Positions 37,269 to 47,622 of a stretch of DNA of 64,000 nt are shown here, one piece after another. The position numbers and the translations under genes were made by a program. Numbering within the stretch: position 1 is the stretch's first letter; each line of letters opens with the position of its first letter. The notes beneath the pieces are model-generated. The model did not search any database, was not told the DNA's origin, and saw nothing but the letters and a program-made list of their open reading frames with translations. Source of the DNA: Nitrososphaerota archaeon (lineage in GTDB: Archaea; Thermoproteota; Nitrososphaeria; Nitrososphaerales; Nitrosopumilaceae); NCBI GenBank assembly GCA_026708305.1, contig JAPOVD010000001.1, positions 159,497 through 223,496 on the forward strand, given 5' to 3'.

Positions 37269-37598
37269 TTGGAAAACATAAATGAATATAAAATCCAACA
37301 AATTATAGACAATGGAAATACTATACAATTATCACTTTTAGAAAACATTAATACCGAACCAATATCACAAAAACAAATTATCATGGAGTCATTACAAAAA
37401 GAACTAGACGATAAAACAAAAAAACAAATATTACCTTTGTTAAATGCGATCATGAAGATACAACCAACTATCAAAATTAAAAGTTATCAACAAATGTCTA
37501 TAATAATAACAATGCCAAAAACAAGATATAAAAGCGTAGGAAGTCCTAAAGTAGGCGAAATACTTGGAATCAACATACAAAAATTAAACCAAATATGA
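37269..37598 (+). CDS. Hypothetical protein
   Basis: A 109-aa protein from TTG at 37269. No membrane segment or motif is clear; the middle ([18 protein letters not shown]) looks helical. It overlaps the convergent YyaL-like gene by 15 bp. I do not recognise it; it lies in a stretch of lineage-specific small genes after tRNA-Thr. Confidence 0.65.
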   Translation: MENINEYKIQQIIDNGNTIQLSLLENINTEPISQKQIIMESLQKELDDKTKKQILPLLNAIMKIQPTIKIKSYQQMSIIITMPKTRYKSVGSPKVGEILGINIQKLNQI

Positions 37599-39608
37599 TT
37601 TTAATTCATTAATATTTTTTATTGGTAACGAACAAACAAAGTTTTTACATGCATAAACAGTAGTAGTATTTGCATCATAGATCTTTCCATTAAAAAATGG
37701 ATATGTTACCAAGTCATTAAGTTGATGTTGATTTGATATATACACACATATTGATTCTGGTATAAACGATTCGTTTATTAGATCAATTATGTTATTATTT
37801 TGATTGTTCATCACTACTAATTCAATTGGTTTTTTCACATACATGTACATGGTATTAAGTAAATATCCATATGCGAATGGATTACCAGTTGCAGCAATGC
37901 AATTAGCTTCTAGAATTTGATTAGATATATCATAAAAAATTTTTGTTCCAGTTAAATGATATAATCGTAATAATGCATAAGCTGCAACTGAATTTCCAGA
38001 TGGTAATGAAAGATCATAATTATTTTGCGGTCTAATAATAAGTTTTTCTGCAAGATCAGACGTTAAAAAGAAATTATGATTTTCATTATTCCAAAAATGT
38101 TTTATCATATAATTTGCTAGATCATGTGCTAGATTCAAATAAAATAACGATGGGGCAATTTCAAAAAAATCAAGTAACGAATTTATAAAATACGAATAAT
38201 CTTCTAGGTATCCATTGATTTTAGTTGTTCCATTTTTGTATGTATGAAATAATTGTTTATTTTTGATCAATTTATTAATTATAAAATGAATACAGTCGTT
38301 AGCAGCAACCATAAATTTTTTTTGTTTGGTGATACAATATGTTTTGGTCAATGTTGTGATCATCAAAGAATTCCACGATGTGATTATTTTGTCATCTAAA
38401 AAAGGAGGTTGTCTCTGCATTCTCAGTGTCAATAATTTATCTTCGCCGCATCTAATTATTTTTTTCACATCATTTTCAGAAATTCCAAATTTTGCTGCTA
38501 GAAATGAAAAAGATGTTGTGTTATACAAGATATTTTTTGCATTAAAGTTACCACCGTCTGTTATATTATAATATGTACAAAAAATTTCATGATCTTTTAT
38601 TGCATTCATAATTTCTTTTTTGTCCCATAAATAATATTTTCCTTCTTCATCATCATAATCAGCATCTTGTGAACAATAAAATCCACCTTCTAGAGAGCGT
38701 AATCTATGTAAAACGTAATTCACAGTTTTTAATAATATATCCATATATTGTTTTTTCTTTGTGATTTGATATGCTTCTATATAAGCAAGTGGTATCAATG
38801 CATTATCATACAACATTTTTTCAAAATGTGGCGCAAACCACTTCTCATCAGTGGAATACCTATGAAAACCACCGTCTAGTTTATCAAATATTCCACCAGA
38901 TGCCATTTTATCTAATGTTTTAAACACAAAGCTATTGAATTTAGAAACATCGCCACATAATCTTGAGTATCTTAATATGAATAAAAGATTCATCACATTA
39001 GGGAATTTAGGAGTGGTACCAAAACCACCATTAAAATAATCAGATATATTAGATAGGTTAACGAATGCTTCATCTAAAATAGATTTATCAATTTTACTAT
39101 CAGTTGGTTTATGAAGTTGAATATTTGAGATCATATTGTTAGCTATTTGTTCTACATTATACTTATTTTCATTCCATTTTTTAGCTAATGTTTTAAGTGT
39201 CTCTGCAAAGCTTGGTCTACCATATGATTTTTGTAATGGAATATAAGTAGCAATATAAAATGGTTTCTGGTCAGGTGTAAGAAAAACACTTAATGGCCAA
39301 CCTCCTTGCCCAATACTGGATTGACATACTTTTTGATAAATGTCATCAATATCAGGTCTTTCTTCTCTGTCTACTTTAATATTTATAAAATGTTTATTCA
39401 TTATTTTAGCTATATCTTTATTTTCAAACGATTCGTATGCCATAACATGACACCAATGACATGAGCTATAACCTATACTTAAAAAAATTGGTTTATTTTC
39501 GTTTTTGGCTAGCAACAACGATTTATTATTCCATGAATACCATAAAACAGGATTGTGTGCATGTTGTAATAAATAGGGACTAGTTTCATGTATTAAATGA
39601 TTAACCAA
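37584..39608 (-). CDS. YyaL/SSP411-like protein with N-terminal thioredoxin fold
   Basis: A 674-aa protein. The N-terminal DUF255 thioredoxin-like domain has [17 protein letters not shown] (CxxC at ~47-50) and [10 protein letters not shown]; the rest is an (alpha/alpha)-barrel glycosidase/epimerase-like domain with [32 protein letters not shown] and [13 protein letters not shown]. The family is widespread but its substrate is not established. Cytoplasmic, no signal peptide. Confidence 0.93.
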   Translation of the reverse strand: MVNHLIHETSPYLLQHAHNPVLWYSWNNKSLLLAKNENKPIFLSIGYSSCHWCHVMAYESFENKDIAKIMNKHFINIKVDREERPDIDDIYQKVCQSSIGQGGWPLSVFLTPDQKPFYIATYIPLQKSYGRPSFAETLKTLAKKWNENKYNVEQIANNMISNIQLHKPTDSKIDKSILDEAFVNLSNISDYFNGGFGTTPKFPNVMNLLFILRYSRLCGDVSKFNSFVFKTLDKMASGGIFDKLDGGFHRYSTDEKWFAPHFEKMLYDNALIPLAYIEAYQITKKKQYMDILLKTVNYVLHRLRSLEGGFYCSQDADYDDEEGKYYLWDKKEIMNAIKDHEIFCTYYNITDGGNFNAKNILYNTTSFSFLAAKFGISENDVKKIIRCGEDKLLTLRMQRQPPFLDDKIITSWNSLMITTLTKTYCITKQKKFMVAANDCIHFIINKLIKNKQLFHTYKNGTTKINGYLEDYSYFINSLLDFFEIAPSLFYLNLAHDLANYMIKHFWNNENHNFFLTSDLAEKLIIRPQNNYDLSLPSGNSVAAYALLRLYHLTGTKIFYDISNQILEANCIAATGNPFAYGYLLNTMYMYVKKPIELVVMNNQNNNIIDLINESFIPESICVYISNQHQLNDLVTYPFFNGKIYDANTTTVYACKNFVCSLPIKNINELKSYLV

Positions 39609-39716
39609 CGTAATTATTTAAAAACAAAAACATATGTATGTTTTTTTACATTTAAAATACAATACAAATTTCAAATATTACAAATTTATAATCGTAATTA
39701 ATTTTGTATATTGTAT

Positions 39717-40718
39717 ATGAAGAAAAAAATGATGATATTATCTAAATTAGCACCAATTGAAACGAATCAACTTAAATTAAAACCAATAAATAGACATCAA
39801 TTAATTAATAGTTATGAATTATTAGTAAAAATAGAAGCTTGTGGCGTATGTCGATCACAATTACACTGAATAGAAGTAGATTGGAAAAAATAACATGCTG
39901 CCTAAACTTACAACGATACCAGTACATGAAATAGTTAACAAAATTATAGAAATATGCAAAGATGTATCTAAACTTAAGATTGGACAAAAAATAGGTATAT
40001 CACCATTACGAAATTCTTGCATGTGTTGTACTTATTGTAATTCTGGAAAAGAAAATTTATGCGAATCTGCAGACATAACTGGAGAATCTTTGATGTGAGT
40101 ACTCAGAATATATAACAATTAATGAAAATTTTACAACATTGGTTCCAAATAAGATCAAATCTGAATTAGCGGTTCCTTTGTTTTGTGCAGGAGTAACTGC
40201 ATACAAAGCAGTAAAAACAACAAACCCAAAACCTAATTCAACATTAGGTATTTTTGGAATTGGCGGCATAGGCCACATAGCAATACAATTTGCAAGTATA
40301 AGCAGATGCAAAGTATTTGCTATAACAAGAAGTGCATTACATATGAGCATATCCAAAAAGCTAAATGCATACAACATAATAAAATATACAAATCAATCAA
40401 CATTTATTAAAGAATTAAAAGAAATAGAAGGTTACTTAATAATGCAATTGTGTTTGCTCCATCAAGTAAAATTGTAGATACGGCAATAAAATCTGTTAAA
40501 AGAAAAGGCGTAATAACTATAGGTACATTTGTAAACATTACTAATTTTAATGCGGCAGAAGAAAAAATCTACGTGGTATATTAATAAGTAATAGAAAAGA
40601 TATGCGCGATGTTATAAACATAACTAACACCAGCAAAATAAAAACCATAATAGAAAAATATCCAATGGAACAAGCTAACCAAGTATTATTCAAACTGAAA
40701 AAATCACAAATATGGTAA
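39717..40718 (+). pseudogene. Zinc-dependent alcohol dehydrogenase pseudogene
   Basis: Reading through successive frames gives a nearly complete zinc alcohol dehydrogenase. The first piece contains EACGVCRSQLH and then hits TGA. Next comes LPKLTTIPVHEIVNKI with the structural-zinc Cys region CCTYCNSGKENLC. After a frameshift near 40096 come EYSEYITINENFTTLVPNK and the cofactor motif LGIFGIGGIGHIAIQFA. Another shift near 40440 leads to VFAPSSKIVDTAIKSVKRK, then stops near 40583 and a last piece ending NQVLFKLKKSQIW. At least one nonsense codon and three or more frameshifts make it non-functional; the relatively good residual similarity suggests recent decay. Confidence 0.9.
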
Positions 40719-40768
40719 AAACAGTACTAATTCCTAACTCTAATAGTTAATTTCATTCAATAAAATTA

Positions 40769-41065
40769 ATGTGTAGTGAAAAGAATAAATTTAGACTTAT
40801 AATATGTATTGATAAAATGATTGATTCACATAACTATAGAAGTGTAGGTTATTCCATGATTGCAATAGCAATATCGCTAACAATAATAGCTTTACTATAT
40901 GTAGTAATAGGCAACGATGTATTATATGGAGATAAAGTCCAAAGAAACAAAACCTCGATATATGAAGAGAATAAAGGCCAATTAGAATTTAATAAATTGC
41001 TAGAAAACAGTTTGTTTCTAATTTGGAATGGAAATAATGAACATAACACTAAAAATAATAATTAA
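40769..41065 (+). CDS. Small single-pass membrane protein
   Basis: A 98-aa ORF from ATG 40769; an internal ATG at 40817 (MIDSHNYRSVGYS) is an alternative start. A hydrophobic helix lies at ~29-47 (IAIAISLTIIALLYVVIG), followed by a hydrophilic Asn/Lys-rich tail. It follows the alcohol dehydrogenase pseudogene. No family recognised. Confidence 0.55.
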   Translation: MCSEKNKFRLIICIDKMIDSHNYRSVGYSMIAIAISLTIIALLYVVIGNDVLYGDKVQRNKTSIYEENKGQLEFNKLLENSLFLIWNGNNEHNTKNNN

Positions 41066-41463
41066 TAATACTGTTAATTTAAAAAATTGAATCAAATTAA
41101 GTATAAATGTCTTTATCAATATTATTGATGGAATCTAACTTTTTACTGTAAAGTTATCATCATATGATTAGTTTCTTTATTTAATAATTAATCCCATGTT
41201 ATTTAGTTCACATAAATATAAAACTGTTAGTTTACACATCACAATAACCATATAACAAGTTTCATGATTTCATTGTATTTCTTGTTTATAGTCATTTCAT
41301 ATAAACAATAAATGCATAAAATTGATGTAACAATATGCACAAAAATCTAAAGTCACTATACATTGACTTATTTACTAATTTTATCTTTTTGCATATCCAA
41401 TAGTCCGAAATTTCATTAGATTATAGAATCTAATCAAAATAAAAAATTGGTGTATGCGTTTCA
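41066..41463. other. Gene-free AT-rich stretch
   Basis: About 400 bp without a convincing open frame on either strand. The only structure seen is the inverted repeat at 41416-41433. It borders a pseudogene and small orphan genes, so it may be decayed coding sequence, but no residual protein similarity is apparent. Confidence 0.6.
41416..41433 (-). terminator. Hairpin downstream of the 41464-41646 gene
   Basis: TTAGATT and AATCTAA form a perfect 7-bp stem with an ATAG loop, 31 bp past the stop of the minus-strand gene. The position suggests a 3'-end structure; archaeal termination usually relies on T-runs, so this is tentative. Confidence 0.3.
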
Positions 41464-41646
41464 TTAATTAGCTGATTTTGAATATTCAGTATCTAATTCA
41501 TCAATTTTGTGCTCTATGATATTTTTTAACATATCATTGTGAATAGAACAAAATTTAAAGAAGTTATCAACAGTTTCAAAACACCCACATATCCAATTAG
41601 TTTTTTTATCACCTTCTACAGTTAATTTTGAATAAGTTGGTTCCAT
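41464..41646 (-). CDS. Small Cys/His protein, unknown
   Basis: A 60-aa protein, ATG start. WICGCFETV and FKFCSIHND give C-x-C and C-x2-H pairs that could bind zinc. The C-terminus is acidic and helical. It is the next minus-strand gene after the DUF2024 gene, 51 bp away. Not recognised. Confidence 0.6.
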   Translation of the reverse strand: MEPTYSKLTVEGDKKTNWICGCFETVDNFFKFCSIHNDMLKNIIEHKIDELDTEYSKSAN

Positions 41647-41697
41647 TTTAGTATTTAATAAAATAAATATAAAAAGTTTCAGTTTTTAGAAACTAAA

Positions 41698-41955
41698 TTA
41701 TGGACATCCTTCCATTTTTTGAATGAAGAAGCCGTTTTTTTTAATTTCATTAATTATTGGTTCAGGAGCTCCTTGAGAATGACAAAATTGGCATTCTTCA
41801 GATGTTACTTTAGCATTATTTTCACCAATATTAGCTAACCATTGTTTAGCAAATTCTATTGCTTTTTCATTGTTTTGCATATCTGTAATTACATCAAAAT
41901 GCATCGTATGACCATCTTGTGCTTTTACATATGTATCATATACATGTACTTCCAT
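41698..41955 (-). CDS. DUF2024 family protein
   Basis: An 85-aa protein beginning MEVHVYDTYVKAQDGHTMHF, characteristic of DUF2024. It includes EECQFCHSQGAPEPI with a CxxCH arrangement and ends GFFIQKMEGCP. The family is small and cytoplasmic with no established function. Confidence 0.88.
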   Translation of the reverse strand: MEVHVYDTYVKAQDGHTMHFDVITDMQNNEKAIEFAKQWLANIGENNAKVTSEECQFCHSQGAPEPIINEIKKNGFFIQKMEGCP

Positions 41956-42014
41956 GTAGCATATTAAAACAAACCCATATTTATTTCGAATAACTAAACA
42001 TTTTTATAATATCA

Positions 42015-42440
42015 TCATATTGATTTATTTTTATGTTTGTTATCATATATTGGAATTTCTACTATTGTATCAGAGTCCAATAAGAACGCTTGAAAATTAT
42101 TTTGTACATGTGAAAAAATAATCCAGCAAACTGGATTCAGTTTCATAAATTTTTTATCTATTTGAGACGGGTAAGAAATAGATCTAGGATGAGAATGAAA
42201 GATCCCTATCATTTCAAGTTTTTTAGAGTTAGCAAATAAATAACAATTTATTAGTTCGTTACTAGATATAGAAAACGTGGTTGTAGAAGGACTATGATTG
42301 TTAGTTAAATAAACATAATCTACAGTGTAGTTACTTTTATTACTACCTAATAATAATGCACACGATTCATTTGGATAATACATTGATGAATGCATATATA
42401 AAATTTGTTTATGCTGATTGTTTAAAACTACATATTTCAA
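42015..42440 (-). CDS. JAMM/MPN-domain metallopeptidase (Mov34 family)
   Basis: A 141-aa protein. The JAMM motif is Glu25 (PNESCALLLG), His82 and His84 (FHSHPRS) and Asp95 (QID), i.e. H-x-H-x10-D, so it is predicted catalytically active. Such enzymes remove ubiquitin-like proteins or process sulfur carriers. No ubiquitin-like gene is adjacent; the partner is unknown. It lies 1 bp after the cupredoxin gene on the same strand, so the two may share a transcript. Confidence 0.92.
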   Translation of the reverse strand: MKYVVLNNQHKQILYMHSSMYYPNESCALLLGSNKSNYTVDYVYLTNNHSPSTTTFSISSNELINCYLFANSKKLEMIGIFHSHPRSISYPSQIDKKFMKLNPVCWIIFSHVQNNFQAFLLDSDTIVEIPIYDNKHKNKSI

Positions 42441-42441
42441 A

Positions 42442-43242
42442 TTATTCTATAATTATTTCACTTACCATCCATGGATGCACTATGCACATATATTCATATT
42501 TATCTACTTCTATATCAGATGTATGCAATATGAATTCATCATTTGCATTCATCAAACCAGAATCAAATGTTTCTCCAAAGTCATTTGAACTTGTAACGGT
42601 GTGTGAAACTAGATCATTATTAGTCCATTTAATAACATCACCAACTTTCACATTTACTACATCTGGATCATAATCTGGATTATTTTGTTCAGATGAATCT
42701 AACAAAATCGATATATTAATTATATTAGCATCGTCTAGATCTAAAGTATCAGATATGCTGCCGCTAGTTTCTGCAAGTTCATTATCAGTATCTAACATAG
42801 ATAAGTATTGTGTATTAAATATTACAAATGTGATGATACCAACACTCACAGCAAGAGTAAAAATGATCGATACAGGTTTAGCGTATTCTGGCATTTTCAT
42901 TGAGACATAAGCAATTATTATTGATGGAATTGCTATTGAAATCATGATACCACCAAATACAGGTAATGTAGACACAGTATTAAGAGTAAATGCATATAAT
43001 CCAAATGAAAGAGAGATGGATAAAATTACCAACGTAGTAGCTTTAGCTCTATTACTAGTAGAAATTCCACCTTCTAGTATACCTGAAGCTAAAAAAATAA
43101 GTCCAAAAAACATTGTTAGTCCAGTCACTGCATGCATTCCATCTATAAATGTATGTGCTATTCCAGAATACGAAACTACAACACCAGCCAATCCAATAGA
43201 TGAAAGTCCCATCCCAGGCATCATAAGATCCCAATTACTCAT
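42442..43242 (-). CDS. Membrane-anchored plastocyanin-like blue copper protein
   Basis: A 266-aa protein. About five hydrophobic helices occupy residues ~10-150, then a linker rich in Asp/Ser, then a type-1 copper domain (~180-266) with VGDVIKWTNNDLVSHTVTS (His214) and EYMCIVHPWM (Cys253, His256, Met259). The full His-Cys-His-Met set is present. The domain should face outside the membrane. Such proteins are abundant electron carriers in ammonia-oxidising archaea, replacing cytochromes c. It is divergent from the heme O synthase gene. Confidence 0.92.
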   Translation of the reverse strand: MSNWDLMMPGMGLSSIGLAGVVVSYSGIAHTFIDGMHAVTGLTMFFGLIFLASGILEGGISTSNRAKATTLVILSISLSFGLYAFTLNTVSTLPVFGGIMISIAIPSIIIAYVSMKMPEYAKPVSIIFTLAVSVGIITFVIFNTQYLSMLDTDNELAETSGSISDTLDLDDANIINISILLDSSEQNNPDYDPDVVNVKVGDVIKWTNNDLVSHTVTSSNDFGETFDSGLMNANDEFILHTSDIEVDKYEYMCIVHPWMVSEIIIE

Positions 43243-43334
43243 ATGTCTTGTAAATGTGGTATCTGTATTAATTAATTCTTTTGAATTTGATGACGAATAA
43301 ATTAAATTATTAATAATATTTAGTTGATAACATA

Positions 43335-44207
43335 TTGGGATTAAAAGAATTAATAGAAATATCTAAACCTAGGATCGTTTTGTTATTAGTGATTATTGCT
43401 GTTACTTCTATGTATGCAGCTAGCAAAATGAATGGGTATGATTTAACATATTTAAATGTTTTACACATAATTATAGCAGGTACATTTGCATCAGCTGGAT
43501 CTAGTGCTTTAAATCATTACTATGATAGAGATATAGATCCTATGATGAATAGAACAAGCAATAGACCAATACCTTCTGGTAGAATAAATAAAAAGCATGT
43601 ATTACTATATGGTATAATAATTAGCATATTTGCTATTATTTATAGCGTAATTTTTATTAACTATATTTCAACGTTCTTTATTTTGTTAGGAATAATTTTT
43701 TATGTTGTAATTTACACAATGTGGTTAAAACGTAATAATCCATCAAATATAGTTATAGGAGGTTTTGCTGGAAGTGCAGCTTCAATGGCAGGATGGTCAG
43801 CAGCTACAAACAACATAGATATTACTGGTTTTTTAATAAGCATGCTAGTTTTTATCTGGACACCATCTCATTTTTGGTGTTTAGCTATGAAGATAAAAGA
43901 CGACTACGAATCTGCAAAAATACCAATGCTTCCAGTTATAATCGGAATGAAAAAAACATCACAATACATTTTCATAAACACAATAATTTTAATACCATAT
44001 TCAATTATGTTGTATACGTTTGGATTGGGACTATTGTACTTAGTAGTAGCAATAGTTTCGGGCGGATCAATGCTACTATATCATCATAAATTAATGAAAA
44101 ATCCTACCGTCAAAGTGGCCTGGAAAGCCTATAAAATCACTGCGCCTTATCTAATGATAATATTTATTTCTATTGCATTAGACGCATTGTTTAATTTTAA
44201 AATATAG
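43335..44207 (+). CDS. ctaB: Protoheme IX farnesyltransferase (heme O synthase)
   Basis: A 290-aa UbiA-family membrane prenyltransferase with about nine hydrophobic helices. ISKPRIVLLLVIIAVTSM, NHYYDRDIDPMMNRTSNRP (the Asp-rich motif), GFAGSAASMAGWSA and WTPSHFWCLAMKIKDDY are diagnostic. It makes heme O for the terminal heme-copper oxidase. Start is TTG at 43335. Adjacent to the cupredoxin gene, it belongs to the respiratory chain. Confidence 0.95.
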   Translation: MGLKELIEISKPRIVLLLVIIAVTSMYAASKMNGYDLTYLNVLHIIIAGTFASAGSSALNHYYDRDIDPMMNRTSNRPIPSGRINKKHVLLYGIIISIFAIIYSVIFINYISTFFILLGIIFYVVIYTMWLKRNNPSNIVIGGFAGSAASMAGWSAATNNIDITGFLISMLVFIWTPSHFWCLAMKIKDDYESAKIPMLPVIIGMKKTSQYIFINTIILIPYSIMLYTFGLGLLYLVVAIVSGGSMLLYHHKLMKNPTVKVAWKAYKITAPYLMIIFISIALDALFNFKI

Positions 44208-44212
44208 CTTAT

Positions 44213-44503
44213 TTATACTCCAGGAAAACTAGCTTCGTAGTCTTTTTTCATCATTTCTTTATTTTGTATGTCTACTTCATCCATATCACTCTCTTGTGGC
44301 ATCATTTCTATTCTTCTAGTATTTTTAGTAATCCAAGACACTTTGATAAATCCAGATATTTCAAGATCTAATAATATTTTATTAAATTTATCTTCAGGTA
44401 TTGCATATCCATTATTAGATAATAACTTAACAAGATTAGTATCAATGATCGAATTATGCTTATTTATTAAATCATATATAACATTTTTAAATGGCATATT
44501 CAT
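44213..44503 (-). CDS. Small winged-helix-like hypothetical protein
   Basis: A 96-aa protein. Residues 5-65 look like a winged helix (VIYDLINKHNSIIDTNLVKLL, then KILLDLEISGFIKV), followed by a Met/Glu/Asp-rich tail. It lies 5 bp after the cdc48 gene on the same strand and converges with ctaB. Function unknown; DNA binding is only a possibility. Confidence 0.7.
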   Translation of the reverse strand: MNMPFKNVIYDLINKHNSIIDTNLVKLLSNNGYAIPEDKFNKILLDLEISGFIKVSWITKNTRRIEMMPQESDMDEVDIQNKEMMKKDYEASFPGV

Positions 44504-44508
44504 GATGT

Positions 44509-46689
44509 TTACCCGTAAAATATTTTATCAGTTGTTTTTGGTATCACATTAGAGATATCATTGCTTATATCGACATACCATTGTTCAATTTCTTTCGTTA
44601 TGGATGGTTTGATTGTTTTTAATCCCACAGTAAAATCAATATTGGAAATTTTCGTAGCATGGTTCTGCATAGCATGAACAGCAGCTTCTCTACATAATGC
44701 AGAAATATCAGCTCCAGAATAATTTTTTGTAGATACAGATAATTCCTCTAATTTTACATCACCTGATATTGGCATATTATCAGTTAGGATTTTTATTATT
44801 TCCAACCTTTCTTTTTCATCAGGATGCTTAATATATAACATCAAGTCTAGTTTTCCAGCTCTTAATAGTGATGTATCCAACAAATCTGGCCTATTAGTAA
44901 TTCCTATTATTGCTATTCTAGAAGAGGAGCTATTCTCTATTTCAGTAAGTAGTTGACTCAATATGGTTTCACCGTATCCTTTTCCATCATTCGATTTAAA
45001 TCTAGCTATCGAATCTAATTCATCGAAAATAATTACGCATGGTGATGAGTTTTTAGCTTTCCTAAATATTTCACGTATCGCTTTCTCAGATTCACCTATC
45101 CATTTTGATAGAATTTCTGTTCCATGTACAAGAATCATATTGCCACCACTTTCCATAGCTAATGCTCTAGCTAAAAGTGTTTTACCACATCCAGGAGGAC
45201 CGTAAAGAAGAACACCTTTAGGTGGTTTAATACCCATATTGAAAAATTTATCCGGATTATTAATAGCAGTAATTAAATTATCATTTAATGTTTGTTTTGC
45301 TTTTTTCAAACCACCTACATCATTCCATCCTAGTTTTGGTTGCTCTACATAAAATTCTCGCATTGCTGTTGGCACCACTTCATGCATTGCCTCATAAAAA
45401 TCAGTTAATTGGATCTCCATAGATTGCAATATTGTCGAAGATATTTTTTCTGTTTCAAGATCTATTTTTGGTAAATATCGTCTAATTGCTTTCATAGCTC
45501 CCTCTCTACAAAGAGATCGTATATCTGCTCCAGTATACCCATGCAAAGCTGTTGAAAGAATTTTTAAGTTAACATTATCTGCTATAGGCATACCGCGAGT
45601 ATGTATTTGCAATATCTCCAATCGTTCATCTGAATTAGGCACTGAAATTTCGACTTCTCTGTCAAATCTTCCAGGTCTACGTAATGCAGGATCAACGCTA
45701 TCAGGTCTATTAGTAGCACCCAATACTATTACATTACCTCGATCAGTGAGTCCATCCATCAATGCCAAAAGTTGAGCAACTACTCTTTTTTCAACATCAC
45801 CATATGTTTCTTCTCTTTTTGGGGCAATAGCATCAATTTCGTCTATGAATATTATGCTTGGCGAATTGTCTTTAGCGTCTTTAAATATTCCACGTAGTTT
45901 TGCTTCTGTTTCTCCATAATATTTATTCATTATTTCAGGACCGTTGATAGAATACATATTAGCTTCAGATTCACTTGCAAGTACTTTAGCTATCAATGTC
46001 TTACCACAACCAGGAGGACCATATAACAATATGCCGCTATGAGGTTCAATTCCTAATTTACTAAAAACTTCTGGATGTCGCAATGGTAGTTCCACGATCT
46101 CTCTCATAGCCTTTATTTCTTCACGTAAACCTCCTACTTCTTCATAGGTAACACGTATTTTTTTATCTACAGTTGCTTCAGCAAGTATGTTGAGAATAGT
46201 ACTTTTATCTATTTTGACTACATGTTTTGGTAAAATTTTTTTAATTTTAAAATCTATTGAATTTCCTAGAATCATAACTGAGATGTCATCATCTTTAGAT
46301 ATAGGTAAGCCTTTTAATCTGTTTTTTACAAAGTCTGTGAATTCTTTATCAATTGTAACTACATCGTTAATTGGTATCAAAGTTACAGATTTAGCGTTTT
46401 TGATATGTGATTTTGTTATTTTCACCATATCATTTAACAAAGCACCAACATTTTTTCTGGTTTGGCCATCTATTCTTATAATATCATTTGATTTTTCATC
46501 TTCATACGGAGGCCAAACTATGGCATGACTTGATTTACGACCAATTATTTCAATTATGTCTCCAGGAATAACATTTAAATAATTCATTATTTTTTGGCTC
46601 AGTCTAACTCGTTTTTTCCCTATATCACGCTGTTTTGCTTCTCCAATTTTTACTTGCAAGATTTTATCTTTATGAGACAATATAATCAT
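44509..46689 (-). CDS. Cdc48/VAT-type AAA+ ATPase
   Basis: A 726-aa protein with an N-domain (~1-190) and two AAA domains. Walker A GPPGCGKT occurs at ~223 and ~496, Walker B at [12 protein letters not shown] and [10 protein letters not shown], and arginine-finger regions at [13 protein letters not shown] and LRAGKLD. It forms a hexameric unfoldase that feeds substrates to the proteasome. The second domain has normal Walker motifs. It is followed by a small winged-helix gene and preceded by aEF-1 beta. Confidence 0.97.
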   Translation of the reverse strand: MIILSHKDKILQVKIGEAKQRDIGKKRVRLSQKIMNYLNVIPGDIIEIIGRKSSHAIVWPPYEDEKSNDIIRIDGQTRKNVGALLNDMVKITKSHIKNAKSVTLIPINDVVTIDKEFTDFVKNRLKGLPISKDDDISVMILGNSIDFKIKKILPKHVVKIDKSTILNILAEATVDKKIRVTYEEVGGLREEIKAMREIVELPLRHPEVFSKLGIEPHSGILLYGPPGCGKTLIAKVLASESEANMYSINGPEIMNKYYGETEAKLRGIFKDAKDNSPSIIFIDEIDAIAPKREETYGDVEKRVVAQLLALMDGLTDRGNVIVLGATNRPDSVDPALRRPGRFDREVEISVPNSDERLEILQIHTRGMPIADNVNLKILSTALHGYTGADIRSLCREGAMKAIRRYLPKIDLETEKISSTILQSMEIQLTDFYEAMHEVVPTAMREFYVEQPKLGWNDVGGLKKAKQTLNDNLITAINNPDKFFNMGIKPPKGVLLYGPPGCGKTLLARALAMESGGNMILVHGTEILSKWIGESEKAIREIFRKAKNSSPCVIIFDELDSIARFKSNDGKGYGETILSQLLTEIENSSSSRIAIIGITNRPDLLDTSLLRAGKLDLMLYIKHPDEKERLEIIKILTDNMPISGDVKLEELSVSTKNYSGADISALCREAAVHAMQNHATKISNIDFTVGLKTIKPSITKEIEQWYVDISNDISNVIPKTTDKIFYG

Positions 46690-46705
46690 TAAATAGTTGG
46701 TTATA

Positions 46706-46984
46706 TCACATGTTAACAGATAATCTACTTTGATTTGTTATTTCCAATTGGCTAACATCCATTATAGAATTAATTAGTTTTTCTAGTTCATCAAGTATTC
46801 CATCACGTTCATCAATTACAAATTCGCATTTTAAATAATGCAATCCAAATGCCAATGGTATTTTATCATATTTTCTTAATTGCATTCCAACAGAAAGAGT
46901 ATTTTTTATAATATTAGCTAAATTATCCAAATTAGTTTCTGATTCTTTAGGATATATTTTTGTTATTAACAGAATCTTTGCCAT
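46706..46984 (-). CDS. Translation elongation factor aEF-1 beta
   Basis: A 92-aa protein starting MAKILLITKIYPKESETNL with LRKYDKIPLAFGLHYLKCEF, the conserved core of archaeal EF-1 beta (nucleotide exchange factor of EF-1 alpha). Length is typical (~90 aa). Its ATG shares a base with the stop of the upstream Zn-ribbon gene, so the two are coupled. Confidence 0.93.
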   Translation of the reverse strand: MAKILLITKIYPKESETNLDNLANIIKNTLSVGMQLRKYDKIPLAFGLHYLKCEFVIDERDGILDELEKLINSIMDVSQLEITNQSRLSVNM

Positions 46985-47157
46985 TATGGACCTTCAAAAT
47001 TACATTGTGTACATAAATAAAATCGCACTGCTTCTCTACAGCTTTGACATCTCCACAATAAAATAGAACCACAATTAGGACAATTGAATTTGACACATTT
47101 ATCATTAGGAATAATATATCTATGACAACAATTACATAGAGGTAATGTCATTGACAT
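46984..47157 (-). CDS. Zn-ribbon RNA-binding-like protein (partner of aEF-1 beta)
   Basis: A 57-aa ORF. It has four CxxC-like pairs: LCNCCH, FNCPNCGS, RCQSCRE and LCTQCNF, typical of the archaeal double zinc-ribbon small protein found before EF-1 beta. The stop codon overlaps the EF-1 beta start by one base. It is thought to act in translation; the exact role is unknown. An alternative ATG lies two codons downstream. Confidence 0.88.
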   Translation of the reverse strand: MSMTLPLCNCCHRYIIPNDKCVKFNCPNCGSILLWRCQSCREAVRFYLCTQCNFEGP

Positions 47158-47260
47158 AATTGATTTTCAATTAAACATGATTTATAGTTTCCTTCTTTGT
47201 TTTGTATTATTATAATATTAGATAAAAAGTTTTTCAATAATTAATATCGATATAGAATTA

Positions 47261-47611
47261 TTGGATGTAAAACAAGTTGTAATTGTCAGAATGGATCTCA
47301 ACATGAGTAAAGGAAAAATTGCATCACAAGTCGGACATGCATGTGTAATAGGCGCAGAAAATGTAAGAAAAATTCATCCAAATTGGTTTAATGACTGGTG
47401 GTTAAATCAAAAAAAAATAGTATTGAGGGCTAAGAATCAAGAAGAACTAAACAACATACAAATAAAAGCATTAAAGTCAAATTTACCGTGTTCAAGGATC
47501 ATAGATGCAGGTAAAACACAAATAGATCCCAATACTACTACATGTTTAGTAATAGGACCAGCTCCAGAAGATGCCATAAACATAATAACTTCAAAGTTAA
47601 AATTATTATGA
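47261..47611 (+). CDS. pth2: Peptidyl-tRNA hydrolase, archaeal type (Pth2)
   Basis: A 116-aa protein with VVIVRMDLNMSKGKIASQVGHA, LNNIQIKALKSNLPCSRIIDAG and TTTCLVIGPAPED, the family hallmarks. It frees peptides from tRNAs. TTG start at 47261. It lies 11 bp before the beta-propeller gene and then truD, so the three could form one transcript. Confidence 0.95.
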   Translation: MDVKQVVIVRMDLNMSKGKIASQVGHACVIGAENVRKIHPNWFNDWWLNQKKIVLRAKNQEELNNIQIKALKSNLPCSRIIDAGKTQIDPNTTTCLVIGPAPEDAINIITSKLKLL

Positions 47612-47622
47612 CATAGTGAGAA

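Noticed and set aside
40057-40377. Minus-strand frame of 106 aa over the dehydrogenase remnant
   Set aside because: Antisense of the pseudogene; no recognisable product.
42944-43300. Plus-strand frame of 118 aa
   Set aside because: Antisense to the membrane part of the cupredoxin gene.
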